NCBI GenBank assembly: GCA_013399305.1
Contig: VXAI01000449.1
Span: forward strand, 276,287-340,286
Direction of reading: 5' to 3'
Length of the DNA: 64,000 nt
Origin: Rostratula benghalensis
Lineage: Eukaryota; Chordata; Aves; Charadriiformes; Rostratulidae
A program made the position numbers and the translations under genes. The notes below the pieces were generated by a model that worked only from the letters and a program-made list of their open reading frames with translations, did not search any database and was not told the DNA's origin. This document shows, in pieces, positions 37,807-48,560 of the stretch; within the stretch, counting starts at the first letter, position 1, and every line of letters starts with the position of its first letter.

Positions 37807-39233
37807 GAGTATTATTCTGCTGGACTTGAAGAAAGTTTTGACCACTTGCTTTAACCCAACCAGAATGGTCCTTAAGGATCTTGTGAAGTTCAGGAAAAGT
37901 AAATACTACTACCATGACTATGGTAGAACATGCTGAATTGATACAGGTCAATGTAAAAGGCAGAAGATCAAATAGATCATTAGCCTTTGAAATACAAGCA
38001 TGCTCCTCATGCATCACTATTTCCTAAAGACAAATATTTTACCATTTCTAGTGCCCCATCTTGGCCTTTTCTTAAGGCTGCACTGTTAACACCTTACCCC
38101 CAATACCTCTTTTCCTAAACTTTTGCCCATTTTGTTAAGTCTCTGGCCTGTCTCTGCCTTCTGCTCCTCCTGATGCCTCACTGGAGATCAGTGAAGTCAT
38201 GGTCTTCTGTCTTTCATATGCAGCTTTGTTACTATTTCCTGAAACAAGTGATAGCTTTGAGCTTATGTGTTGCAGATAATCATAACTTAAATTAGAGGCA
38301 GCTGTATTAATCTCTTTCATTGAATTGATGTAGTTTTCAAAAAATCTTGTGTCAGTTCCTTACTGTCATGTGGTATGTCTGTCCGTAGCAAGGTTCTCTG
38401 AGCAAGCAGCTGCATAGCATCAACGAGGAGACTGAGACAGTAGAAGCATATGAAGGTTGACATTGACTATTCAGTGATAACCTCAGTTAGGCCTTTGATC
38501 CAAAGTGACTAAACAACTAGAAGTAGATGGCAGGTGGGAAAATAGCTTCTTTCTAGCTCACTGGAAAGCGATACCCGGTCTTACTCTTCAAGTGGTCCAA
38601 ATGGCATCCAGCCCATGGGTTCCTTTCATTTATTTATTATGAATATAAGATGCAAACACCTGTATGTATGGTACAGTTGGGGCACATGAAGATGAGTATA
38701 CTTTCCTGGAATGTTAATTAGCTCTTGTAAGTAGCTAAATTCTATCAATCTGACAACCATAGTGCAAAAATCATTAAAGGTCATGAGGAACTGTTGGATA
38801 TCTGGTAATTATTTCCTACTTTTACGTACTGAAGTGTAAGCTATACCTATAGAAATCAGTGAGATTATGTTTCTAGAAAGAGCTGTTTCCCTCTTCCTGC
38901 AGGTTTACTCTGAATAGTGTTGTAACAAAGAATCTGCAAGGACTTTCACCTGCTCACAAGGTGAATATATATTGAATTAAGTCTCTTATCCCAAACAGTT
39001 AAAAATTAGACTTATAAAACTGCAGTTTATATTGATGAACAATTAATCAGATGAGTAGTCCTGTTGAATAAAGGCTTAAAGCAATAGACTTATTGGGAAA
39101 ATCATTACCTAGCTAGACAGTTAATATCACAGAAGGGATCTATTTATGTATTTTTACTGTAATTGAAATAGACCTCAGGATGATGTGATAATGTTTATGT
39201 GAGCTGATCTTTGTATAGCCACTTAAATATTGT
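37807..39233. other. Non-coding stretch, no gene seen
   Basis: This is sequence beyond the 5' truncation point of the CR1. I see no coding sequence, RNA gene or further transposon. Confidence 0.6.
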
Positions 39234-39557
39234 GTGGTTTGTTCCTTTATTAAGTTGCAAATGTGGCGGCTCAAGTGCAAGTCTTCCGCACTGCTGGACC
39301 TTGCAGTGAGCTGCTGGGACACAGCCGAGATTGGAGCTGCCGTGCACTTGCAGGGTCACTGCTTAACCTCGCCTGCAATGGGCATAATAGAACCAGAGTC
39401 ATCTTGCTTCAACCTAGGTTTGTTAAATACAGCATCTGGTAAAATAGAAAGAAAGAGAGTGAGTGTATATGTGAAAATAATAATTTTGAAACACCTTGTT
39501 ATTCCTACTGAAGGGTATCTGTTTTTTCCCAAGTATCAGATTCAGGAGCTTGAATAG
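39234..39557 (+). other. 107-codon open frame over a small CpG cluster, unassigned
   Basis: The frame covers a GC-richer patch (about 39255-39420) with CpGs at 39267, 39287, 39326, 39341 and 39370, against a CpG-poor background. The patch also holds two inverted-repeat pairs: CAAGTGCA (39272-39279) with TGCACTTG (39343-39350), and GCAGTGA (39303-39309) with TCACTGC (39356-39362). The translation shows no family I know. The patch may be a regulatory element, an old exon or a decayed repeat. Frames of this length are expected a few times by chance in 64 kb. Confidence 0.2.
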
Positions 39558-41897
39558 CCCTGCTGGCTGCCTCATGCTTGTAGGACTTCTGTCCTTCCTT
39601 CTAGCACCAAATAAATTGCATGTACCTAAGAGATAACTTAAACTAAGAAATATGTTTATATGTAATATGTTAAAAGGAATTCCACTGTATCATTTCTCAG
39701 TATGTTTTTCTTCCCCCAGTACATGTTGGGATTTTGCATACTTGTGAACTGAGCTCATTCTCTGGAGTTTAACTAATATTCCAGAATAAAAACACCTGAT
39801 TAATGAGATTTCTACAATGATCCTATTTAAATGACTGAACTTTGCCAATAGTTTTTATCCTGTGGTATACCTTGATATTAATCTAGTTAGGTCTGAAGGT
39901 ACACTCGTTTTTCTGGGAGGTAGACTCTACCTTAAAAAAAAGCCATTTCTTTTCTCTCTGCCCTTCCCCTTTTCCAGATCTCTAGCCTTCCTGCTGTGTC
40001 CAAGCAGGGGAAGCAAACGTTAACAGGAAGCTATGAAGAGTGTTTTAAAAGGAAAGACTGGAAAAACAAATGTTTACTAAGACTGATCTGAAACTTAAGA
40101 TATATTGCATTTTCAAAAATGATAGTTGAGAGGACACCTATAAAAAATTTTACTCGAGGAAGGAACATTACCATCAAAGAGTAAAGAAATGAGAGCTGTA
40201 TTAGCAATTGGATATAATGTCCATATCACGTGGGGAAGGATGATGGAGTATTGCAAAAACAGAGAATGAAAAATAAAATCCTCCCTAAAAAACCAAAGAC
40301 TATGCTTTTGGGACTTGGTCTGAGAGGTGATCCAATATAGACTTCAGCAGCTGCAAACAGGAGCTCTTCTCCCTTTCTTCTATGTACTGCAAATGTGACA
40401 TTTGCTGATACTACCCTTATATTTCTTGTATTCCCTGATAAAGTATTGGTGCTTTTTCTGGTTATGCTGGTTGATCTCTGAGTTCATGTTATAGTCTACC
40501 TGACACTGTTCAGGTGGGATGGCTGCTTACCCGTCCAACCATAAAAGTGCAGCAGAGGATGTGGTTTTAGGTTCCAGAATGAATGAATTGTAGTGCTTCC
40601 CTGGGAGTTACCCCTATCTGCAGATAAATGCTGTGGATATCCCTGAGTTCTCGCCCATAATGTCCTGCTGCAGATGTGAATGAATGTGCAGCAGAGCACT
40701 TACTTTCTCTTCACTTTCTGCAGTTTCTTCTGTGATGCAGTTTGAGATTCCTTTTAATGCTTTTTTTCCCAAACTGGGGTACTTGCTTTAAGAGAAGACA
40801 ATACGGATGTGTAGAACTGTGATCCTAAATATTTGAAGCAGCCCCATGATGTCTTGTCTATTTTTTTTCAAGTTAAGCTGAATAATTGAAAATGCATATG
40901 AAAGTAATCTTTGTTTGAGAGGAATTTTTGAGAACTCTTAAGCATGATACTGAAAATCAACACACTGAGTGTCACAACAGTGGACAAATTATGGTATGGA
41001 GTGTGATGTTGATGTGTAAACTGCTAAGCCTTTTCTGTTCCACAGTTTCAGAAGCCCAGTTTTTCAGGCTTTTTGCTGGGTGCACAGTAAATTTCAGTCA
41101 ATTATTTCTGATGGGGATGATTTCGCACATTTACAACTAAATACTGCAGGAAATCCTCTTTGTGTAGAAAGTGGTATGCATGGCTTTTTATATCAAGATA
41201 GAAGTATCATCTACTGCTTAACAAAAGAATAGATGAGAGCCATATGTATGTTCCTATGCACAAAGAATAAATTGTTCCAATACATGGACAGAATTTAATA
41301 TATGTGGACTAAAAGCAAAGTCTAATCTTCCAGAGTTAGAACTGTGCTCCCAGATGGATTTCCTGAACCTTCCCCATCATGAACCCATCATGTAGAATTG
41401 GGATTTAATGCAAAATGACCTTATAAAGTCAATAAGAATGTTTTGGATTGCAACATTACTAGGACTTTTGGGGTCACTATTAAAAAAAAAAGAAAAAAAA
41501 GTAAAAAAAAAAAGTCTGTAAAATCATGAATACTTCACAAAATAATTCCTCTAGTCATAGCCTGTGGCTTATTGCTGACAAATCCTTTGGTTTTCCATCT
41601 TTTACTTGTCCCTGACCCTTTCTGCCACTGGTCATGCAGTACTTTACCACCGTGTGGTAAGAACAGGGAAACTGGGCATATTTGCTCTGTAGCCCTGAAT
41701 GATTTATATCGGGAATAGCAGGCCAGCTCTAATGAAAAATACTCTGTGTTGCTGACTTGGTTATTTTGCATTAATTTCCATGGGTTTTCACAAGTGCTAC
41801 TGTTCCTATCTTTAGCACACAGTTCATGTGGCTGAATTTTTAAAGTGGTATTGTTCTATAGCATGAACGTTAACCACTGCAAACTGGTTTCTCATGC
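39558..41897. other. AT-rich non-coding stretch
   Basis: No gene is recognised. An A-rich tract with single interruptions lies at 41482-41513. The short frames on both strands are unassigned. Confidence 0.6.
41482..41513. repeat. A-rich simple repeat
   Basis: Three A runs are separated by G and GT. No retroposed body is evident beside it. Confidence 0.85.
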
Positions 41898-42080
41898 ATG
41901 GTTCGAGTCCATACTGAAGATTTTGTTCTACCAGGAGGAATCACTGCAGATCAAATTATTGATGCCCCAGAAGCTCGCCAATTAGCTCAGCTGTGCTTGG
42001 CTCTGGTGAAAATTTCAGTCATTCATCCTGGGTTGCTTGTTTCACATCAGTCTTGGGAGCCCATAGAAATTCAACAGTAA
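41898..42080 (+). other. 60-codon protein-like open frame of unknown origin (possible pseudogene or exon relic)
   Basis: The translation has a balanced composition unlike the other short frames here. It holds an acidic/hydrophobic stretch (EDFVLPGGITADQIID), a helix-like APEARQLAQLCLALVKIS, and ends in EPIEIQQ before TAA. The frame is open upstream only to a stop at 41871-41873. I do not recognise the family. No convincing acceptor lies at the start. A donor-like GGTGAAA occurs near 42006. There is no A tail downstream, but a T15 run is at 42173-42187. It could be a fragment of a processed pseudogene, a decayed exon, or chance. Confidence 0.25.
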
Positions 42081-43143
42081 ACCACTTCCCTGCAGCCAGG
42101 AGAAACACTTCAGAAGAGCTTTTCTGATTGTTTGTAAGCATTGCCATGATGCAAAACTTGCACAGTTTGGGGTTTTTTTTTTTTTTTAAAGCTCCTTGTA
42201 TAAACCTAATGTACAAAAAATATGGCATTAGTTTGTTGGAATTGCTGCCTCTACAGTGCTTAAGAGCTGTTCAAAGATTGAGGTTTAAAGTACTTTGTTT
42301 TGTGTGTGGTAGATGGATTCTGCAGAAAAATGGGGCTGCTGTTATAGGAACATTAACTGTATTCAACCGTGAGTTGCGCTGTGACAAACCACTTCTGCCA
42401 AAATTATACATCGGGAATTTTCAAGCAGAAAGTCAAAGGCTGACCTCTAACAAGTACCAGTAGGATTTCCCAGTAAAGTGTGGGGTTATTTTGTGTGGTT
42501 TTGTTTTAATCTATTGGTTAGGCATCTATTATGTTAGTGCCAAATTTGTGCTTTAGGAGTACGATAGATGGATTATTATTATTTTTTTTTTTAATCTCTG
42601 CTGGGTTTTTGCTTTTGATCATGGGAAAGATGGTTTTATTAAGTTTTCTTGGTTTCACAACCTCTTTTTGTCAATATTTTATTTGATGAAGATTTCCATA
42701 CCAATTCTGCTTGCATACTTTCTCTTTCTGAAATGTAAGAGTAGGCACTAGGTACCTATATTAAACATTTCTTGAATGCGTGTCAAACATTGGGCCAACC
42801 CTGTCAGGTCTCAAATGCTTATTTTTTTCATCAACTTCCTATTCAGCTGTCTATAGGCACATACATACATCCTTTTTGTCAGAGGGGAGGTGGTATTTGC
42901 ATTATCCAGTAAGAAAACCACAATCCTGGATACATCCTGAATGAATGCTGGAAGTAGAAGGGAGATAGGGAGAAAATGTCAGAACAGAGCTTTCTTATAA
43001 TTTGTTAGCTTTGTATGCATTTTAGCTCCATTGTATTCTTGTGCTTTGAATGTATTTCTTAGTCCTGTAACTCCAAACCAGTGAGAGACCTTACATTGCT
43101 TTTTCAGAGTGGGTTCTGCTTTTCAGTTTTACATCAACAGTCT

Positions 43144-43170
43144 TTTGTTTGTTTGTTTGTTTGTTTGTTT
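43144..43170. repeat. (TTTG)n microsatellite
   Basis: Six TTTG units plus a partial TTT occur without interruption. Confidence 0.95.
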
Positions 43171-43340
43171 ATTCTCTCCCTCCCTACCCTCTACTTAAAG
43201 CTGGGCATTGCTTTTCCTGGATCTTCCCTCTGTTGACCTTTCTCACTGGCAAAGTGGACTTTCTACATTCCCTAACAAGTCTAGCGGGTTTGTCTAAGGA
43301 GGAGATGTGATAAACTGAGTTTTTGGTCTAAAGTCTCCAG

Positions 43341-43359
43341 CCAATTAAAGGTTAATTGG
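43341..43359. promoter_or_regulatory. Interrupted palindrome of paired TTAATT half sites
   Basis: CCAATTAA (43341-43348) and TTAATTGG (43352-43359) are exact reverse complements separated by AGG. The symmetric ATTA/TAAT halves resemble dimeric homeodomain or HNF1-like sites. Function is not shown. Confidence 0.35.
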
Positions 43360-46300
43360 TAAAAAATGGGCTAAAGCTGCAGTGAGAGGATAAATGCACC
43401 CAGCGTTGCTGGCCTGCAAGAGGTAAAGAAGGGACTTAGGAAGACTAGTATTATCTGCTGATTTGTATTAAGATGTTTTAAGATTTTAAGATTAGGCAAT
43501 ACTATTTCAGAATGCAGGGCATGGTAATTCTTTGTAAATGATCGACTTCAAAAGGTAAATAGTCTACAGAAAAAAATATTATTGTAACTTCCTTAGCCTG
43601 CAGCAAGTCAGGCTATGGCAGAGAAGTTGTCAAAGGTTTAGTCTGTTTGTCAGAAGGTTCGTTAGAATTTGTTAAAAGTTTGATTTGTTGCAGAAGAAAT
43701 GCAAAGGAAGCATTTCAGTAAATCTGGTTAAAACTCTCACTGCGCCTCTATGTTAGTGGGTAACAATTTCTATTTTTTTCCTTTCTTTTGTTCTCCCTTT
43801 TCTTTTTAATAAATGTTAATAACCTGACTCACAAATAAGTGGCCTTGTCAAACAATGTGCTTTTCATTTGTTGCTTTCATCTGGTCTGGAATATTTAATT
43901 TAAATAAATAGAAACATTTTTTCCATTGATTTGAAATTTTTAGAATAATTGCCTTTCTCTCAATTAACCTCAGTATAATGTCTTCTTCTTTACAATGTTT
44001 GATATAATCACAATAGACAGGTAAATCTCCTTTCTTTTTTTTAACTTTGTGTGTTGTTTTGCCAAGTAGATTGTCACAAATTAGGTTACACTTGCTTTCA
44101 GAATTCTATAGTGCTATTGTATGGTCTGTGAAGTACTTGCATCTCATGTTTTAGTTGTGTGCTTGCACACACACCTAGCTTCTAAAATTTTAACTGACCT
44201 TTAAGCATCAACAAAAAGGAGTCCAAGGATGGGACTGTTGTCCTGTAGAAACACTGGGTTTTTCCAGAATGAAAAAAACCCCCACTGCTAGTATATTCAA
44301 ATCCTGAGAAAGACTGTCAGCTAAATGTGTCACGTGAATACTCATTTCAAAAGATAAGTAAATGAAGTGTTTCACCAATATCTGTTGCCTTTACTTCCTT
44401 TGGTTATGTTTTGAAATAGCCCAAATTCCTAGCTTCTACCCTAGAGTTTCCAAAATTGTTCTTGTTCTTTTTCTACTTTTTTGGTTTTTAGAGAAGATTT
44501 TCCTTTTTCTACTTGTCGGAAGTAGAACTTAAAAATGCGAAGGTTATTACTTTGTAAGACCTTCTCTTCTTTGATGAAAGGAGGACAAACAGCTCATCAT
44601 TCAGTCTTGTTCCACAGACGGCTCACCAGCAGGAGCTGAGAAAGCTAGAGATTGCTTGTCTCTTATATTTTCCAGACTATCTTAGCATGCACCAGTACAT
44701 CAGCATTAAAATAATCAGATAATACATTATTAAACTGTCAGCATAAGGAATCAGAAAAAAAAGAGAGTTTTATTTTACTAGAAAATTAAGTGTTCAGTAA
44801 AGCTACTGGAATACAGTAACAGTGCAGAATATTTTCTCTGGTCTTTCACAGCAGATAATATGGGTTGTCCAGTAGGGATACAGTACCAAAAGAATTTTGT
44901 GGTGGTGGTCAATTGCAGGAAAGCTGCCTTGTATGATTGCCTGGCTGAAACTGGAAGCAAACTTAAAGCATTTTGGTATGTGCGTGTAGCCCAGATCTTA
45001 ATTCATATTTAATTTCTGTTCTATCAGTGAATTTACTGGAAAGTCAGTCAGTAATCAAAATATTAAGGCTGATGATACTATGGTAATTAATTTGCTTTGT
45101 TCACCTGTACATTGCTGAGATACAATTGTGTATATTTTTACATCTGTATTTTCTTTTTATTTTTGATCTTCCTACTGTATCAGTGGAACTAAATGACATG
45201 AAAATGACTTGCTATGAAGTGTGTTGTCATTTTTCTGCTTTATCTACACGTACCTTAAGCCTATGATTTTATCCCTAATAAGCTGCACAAAATTAAAAGC
45301 CACTATTAAATTCAAAGAGATAAAACACCCTTATTAATTTGAAGGGAATGGTTTGCTGAATTGGGGCAGTTGGCTTAAGGCCAAATGGGTGATTAGAGAA
45401 GCGTGAAACAACCAGGCAGATTGGAATCACTGGCAGTCCTTGTCGATTGGTAGAAAATGCAGTGGATCTTTTCTGCACATCTGGTCATGGGACCAGTTGT
45501 TGGGAAAAAAGGTAGTTGGGCTCCCGAGCACCTTCTCTGCTGTTATTCATGGTGCTGTTGGACGTATCAGCAGTGCTTCCACATTTCCACATGTTTTTAA
45601 ATCTTTTTTTTTTTTAATTTATTAACTATTCCACTTAAAACAATGGCACTGAACAGACCAGAGAATGCCCTTTTTTGTGTGTGTGAGCTGTGGTTTGGCA
45701 GATGCTGGATCATCATGTGTACACAGAAATGAGGCACGGTACTTAAGTTTGTCTTCCCCTTTTTTAAGGTAAGATACTGTCAAGACCTCATTTAAGCTGA
45801 AGGATAGTGTTTCAATTGAGTGAAAATTAGTCTGTCAGCCATATTCAAAGATAAATCTTTACTCTGAACAAATTAAATTGTCCGGTGTTATTATTATTTT
45901 TGCACTATAACTTCAGAAGTAAATTTAGCACTTACAGTCAAATGTTCTAGAACAGTCTACACAGTTGGTGTGTCTAGCTGCAAACAGGCTTGATAACAAT
46001 TTTGGGATTTTTTATCTGCTTTTCCTAAATGTTACAAATTGGAAAATGCTAATGTTTCAGCGAAATCTTGTGTTTTCATTCTATCCTCTTTATCTTCTAG
46101 ATATTTTTTTATCTACTTTATCCTCTCACATTTTGTAAATTATAGTTGCTGTGTTCAGAAGTAGTATCTTCTTGCTTCTAATGTATGCAGCCTGATGCTT
46201 GGCAGCCTCTTTTCCTACTTCCTGGCTAATCAGCTCTTGTGATCAGACACTGCAAACCACAATTTAATGGGCATTCTCTATAGCTGTGATGTGTCTATGG

Positions 46301-47368
46301 AAAGTCCAAATCTTGCAATACAGCTCACCCAGTGACTGAGATAGATTACACACACTCAAAAAGAAGTGCTTGCAGGCACTTACTTTTGAAGTCCCGGTGC
46401 AGAAGTGAGAAGCAAATAGTGTGGAACAAACACTGAGCACTAGCTTTGTACTGGTTTTAGAGATTCAGTGGCTTACCCTCCATTTAATTTTTGTTCCCCT
46501 TTGTAGGGAAGTATTTCATCTGTCTTCAAGGGTAATACTCTCTATTCTGTTGATAAAATGATTTCCTAACTAGCAAAGTGCAGTTAAGGTATTTGGCATC
46601 TAAAAGAACACATCCCGGCCTTTCCCGTCAGCTCCATAAAGGGTTCACCACAGATGTGTGTATAGCCACAAAGAACCTTCAGTGAAGGTGCAGGCTCAAC
46701 CAAATTGCCCTTTAGTTACAGGTTTATTTAGACAGACATCTTGAGAAATCTGAAGAGCACATATTTTGTCATGTTGGAGATAGCACTATTTCTGTTTATT
46801 TCCTTATCATAACAAAATTGTGTTCATACTGGGGTGGAGGTATATGGGAGAAATTTTCTTTCTAATTAAATGAATTATAGGTAACGTGTAATGTGTGTTG
46901 ATTTCTTTTTTTTCTTTTTAAAAAATATCTATTTGCTTGTTTGTTTACTTCCTCTTCCAATTTATTGTGTCTTGGCAAGTCAGTGTGATTTGAACATTTG
47001 AATAAATCTTCCATCATTTCCTCCTAGATTTTCTGTGTGTACTTCAGTGATATTACGTGACTTGACATGTATATATGTCCCGCTCAAATCAAATAGAAAT
47101 TAAACATTGCTAAGGTTATGGCATAGCTTACTAAATGATAAGTCCTGATATTTCAGGTAAATGGTGAGTAAAGGAGCACACAGCTTCATGTAAGAAAGGA
47201 TTTCTCTGGGAAAATGTGTTTAAACTTGGTGGGGATTTTTCTGTGCTCGTATTAAGCTGCTAGAATCAAGTAGCTGATGCTCTTGAGCCTCATTTATCTG
47301 TAACTATATTTGTTTTGGGTTTTGGGATTTTTGGATCTTATATTTAGGGGAGTTTCCATGTTGTTTGA

Positions 47369-47632
47369 GCAAGGAGTCAGAAAGCAGTACTCCACAAGCT
47401 CACCGATGCTGCAGGGGCAGCATTGATCTCGGGAGACCGAGCTAACATCCTGCCATGTCTCCTGCGTCAAACAAAGAAGATCCCGGTGTGCAAGAAGAAA
47501 ATAGGTCGAGTACTACCCACCCAGTGGCTGGGACAGGAAAGTCTTGTTAAATGTCCTGTTACTAAAAAGTTGTTACATGAGAGCATTTCTTCACCTAGAC
47601 TATTAAATTACATGCATTTATGTCTAGTAATT
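47369..47632 (+). other. Open frame over a CpG cluster, unassigned
   Basis: CpGs at 47404, 47430, 47438, 47465, 47484 and 47507 give six in about 105 bases, far denser than the surrounding DNA. A plus-strand frame is open from 47369 to the stop before 47636 (about 88 codons), but lacks an ATG near its start; the usable part begins at a TTG. The translation includes AVLHKLTDAAGAALISGD and a basic segment KKIPVCKKKIGR. I do not recognise it. A minus-strand frame is also fairly open here. An unmethylated regulatory element, an exon or a decayed insertion are all possible. Confidence 0.22.
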
Positions 47633-48299
47633 TGAAGTACTAAGACATATGTTACAGCTCTGTGCTGCAGAATAATGAAACCCAGAACAGATTTTTTTAA
47701 TGTTGAGTTTTGACCCCTTTAATCTCATGCACACTTTCTAAAGGACATGAAGTAAAAGTTGATAATGTGTTATAAGCAAAGGGGGTTTTTGACAGATTTT
47801 GTGATTACTTCTTAATTAGGCATTTTGCAACTGCTTTTTAGTTTGCAGGACCAGCAAAAGACCCGCACGTGTACATCCAGTTCATTAACTTGCTAAAGTT
47901 TGGAGTTTGGACTGAGTTTTCCTATTTTAAAAGTCAAAGATCTGAGAGTTTTATAGTACAGATTTTATTTGATGGGGATTTTTAGTGTTTACATGTGTAG
48001 TATCAGAAGTGTTTCCAGCTTTCCCTGTGTCTCCCTGAAGGTAAAGGCTAGACTTTGCTTACACTGATCTCATTACTGGGTACATTTGCATTGAAACAAG
48101 ATAATTACAATACCTTCTGCTTACAGTAGATTCCCCATGTACTTTTAATTAGATACAGCTCCCTTGATTTCATTTGAACAATTATGTAGCTTGCTATGCA
48201 ATGTTAAATAGTTTGTGTTTCACCCCAGAAGTGTGCAAAGTGATTCATAAATATGATATCATAACATCACTTTGCTGGTATAAAATTACAGCTGGTGAA
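47633..48299. other. Non-coding stretch, no gene seen
   Basis: This is AT-rich unique sequence between the CpG cluster and the enhancer-like block that follows. No repeat or RNA gene is recognised. Confidence 0.6.
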
Positions 48300-48560
48300 A
48301 AGCAATCCTGGAATGGCATGACCAGGGATATATGGCAGAGGAGGTGGGTACTCCCGGGAGAAGGAGGGAGACTTGGAGCTGCGTGAGGCGCATCATTTGT
48401 AATTAGAGGCTTCATCTATTGCAATTCTTTCCCTCCCTCCCTCTGCTTCTCCCACCCCACCTCATCCTGGTGGTGAGAGGAGTTTCCCTGGTGATCGCGG
48501 AGTATCATTTGCATGGATTTCAAAGGGGGCTAATAACCACTAGCTCTAAACAGCATTATC
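48300..48560. promoter_or_regulatory. Candidate enhancer with octamer, homeodomain and TCF/LEF-type motifs
   Basis: This GC-richer block has CpGs at 48355, 48382, 48389, 48496 and 48498. TAATTAG lies at 48400-48406, followed by a pyrimidine tract (about 48425-48460). A perfect octamer ATTTGCAT at 48507-48514 sits four bases before TTTCAAAGG (48518-48526), the reverse of a TCF/LEF-type CCTTTGAAA. TAATAACC follows. Tight spacing of POU and TCF words plus raised CpG content makes this the most enhancer-like block by sequence. It could also be an alternative promoter, but I see no TATA or initiator arrangement or downstream exon. Confidence 0.4.

Larger units (their letters stand above)
42081..47368. 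other. Non-coding stretch with simple repeats and one inverted repeat
   Basis: Recognisable items are T15 (42173-42187), a TTTG microsatellite (43144-43170), a homeodomain-like inverted repeat (43341-43359) and a T run near 45605. The 111-codon frame at 42128-42463 crosses the T15 run and is not protein-like. No gene or transposon is seen. Confidence 0.6.

Noticed and set aside
37655..38017. 120-codon minus-strand frame taken as a gene
   Set aside because: Its second half is CR1 ORF2 and its first half is unrelated flanking DNA that happens to be open. It is not a fused gene.
42128..42463. 111-codon frame just downstream of the protein-like 60-codon frame
   Set aside because: It reads through the T15 run as polyphenylalanine and its composition is noise-like. 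I see no link to the upstream frame.
45481..45496. CTGGTC-ATGG-GACCAG hairpin as a structured RNA or terminator
   Set aside because: Six-base arms with a short loop are expected many times by chance in 64 kb, and no RNA gene context is present.
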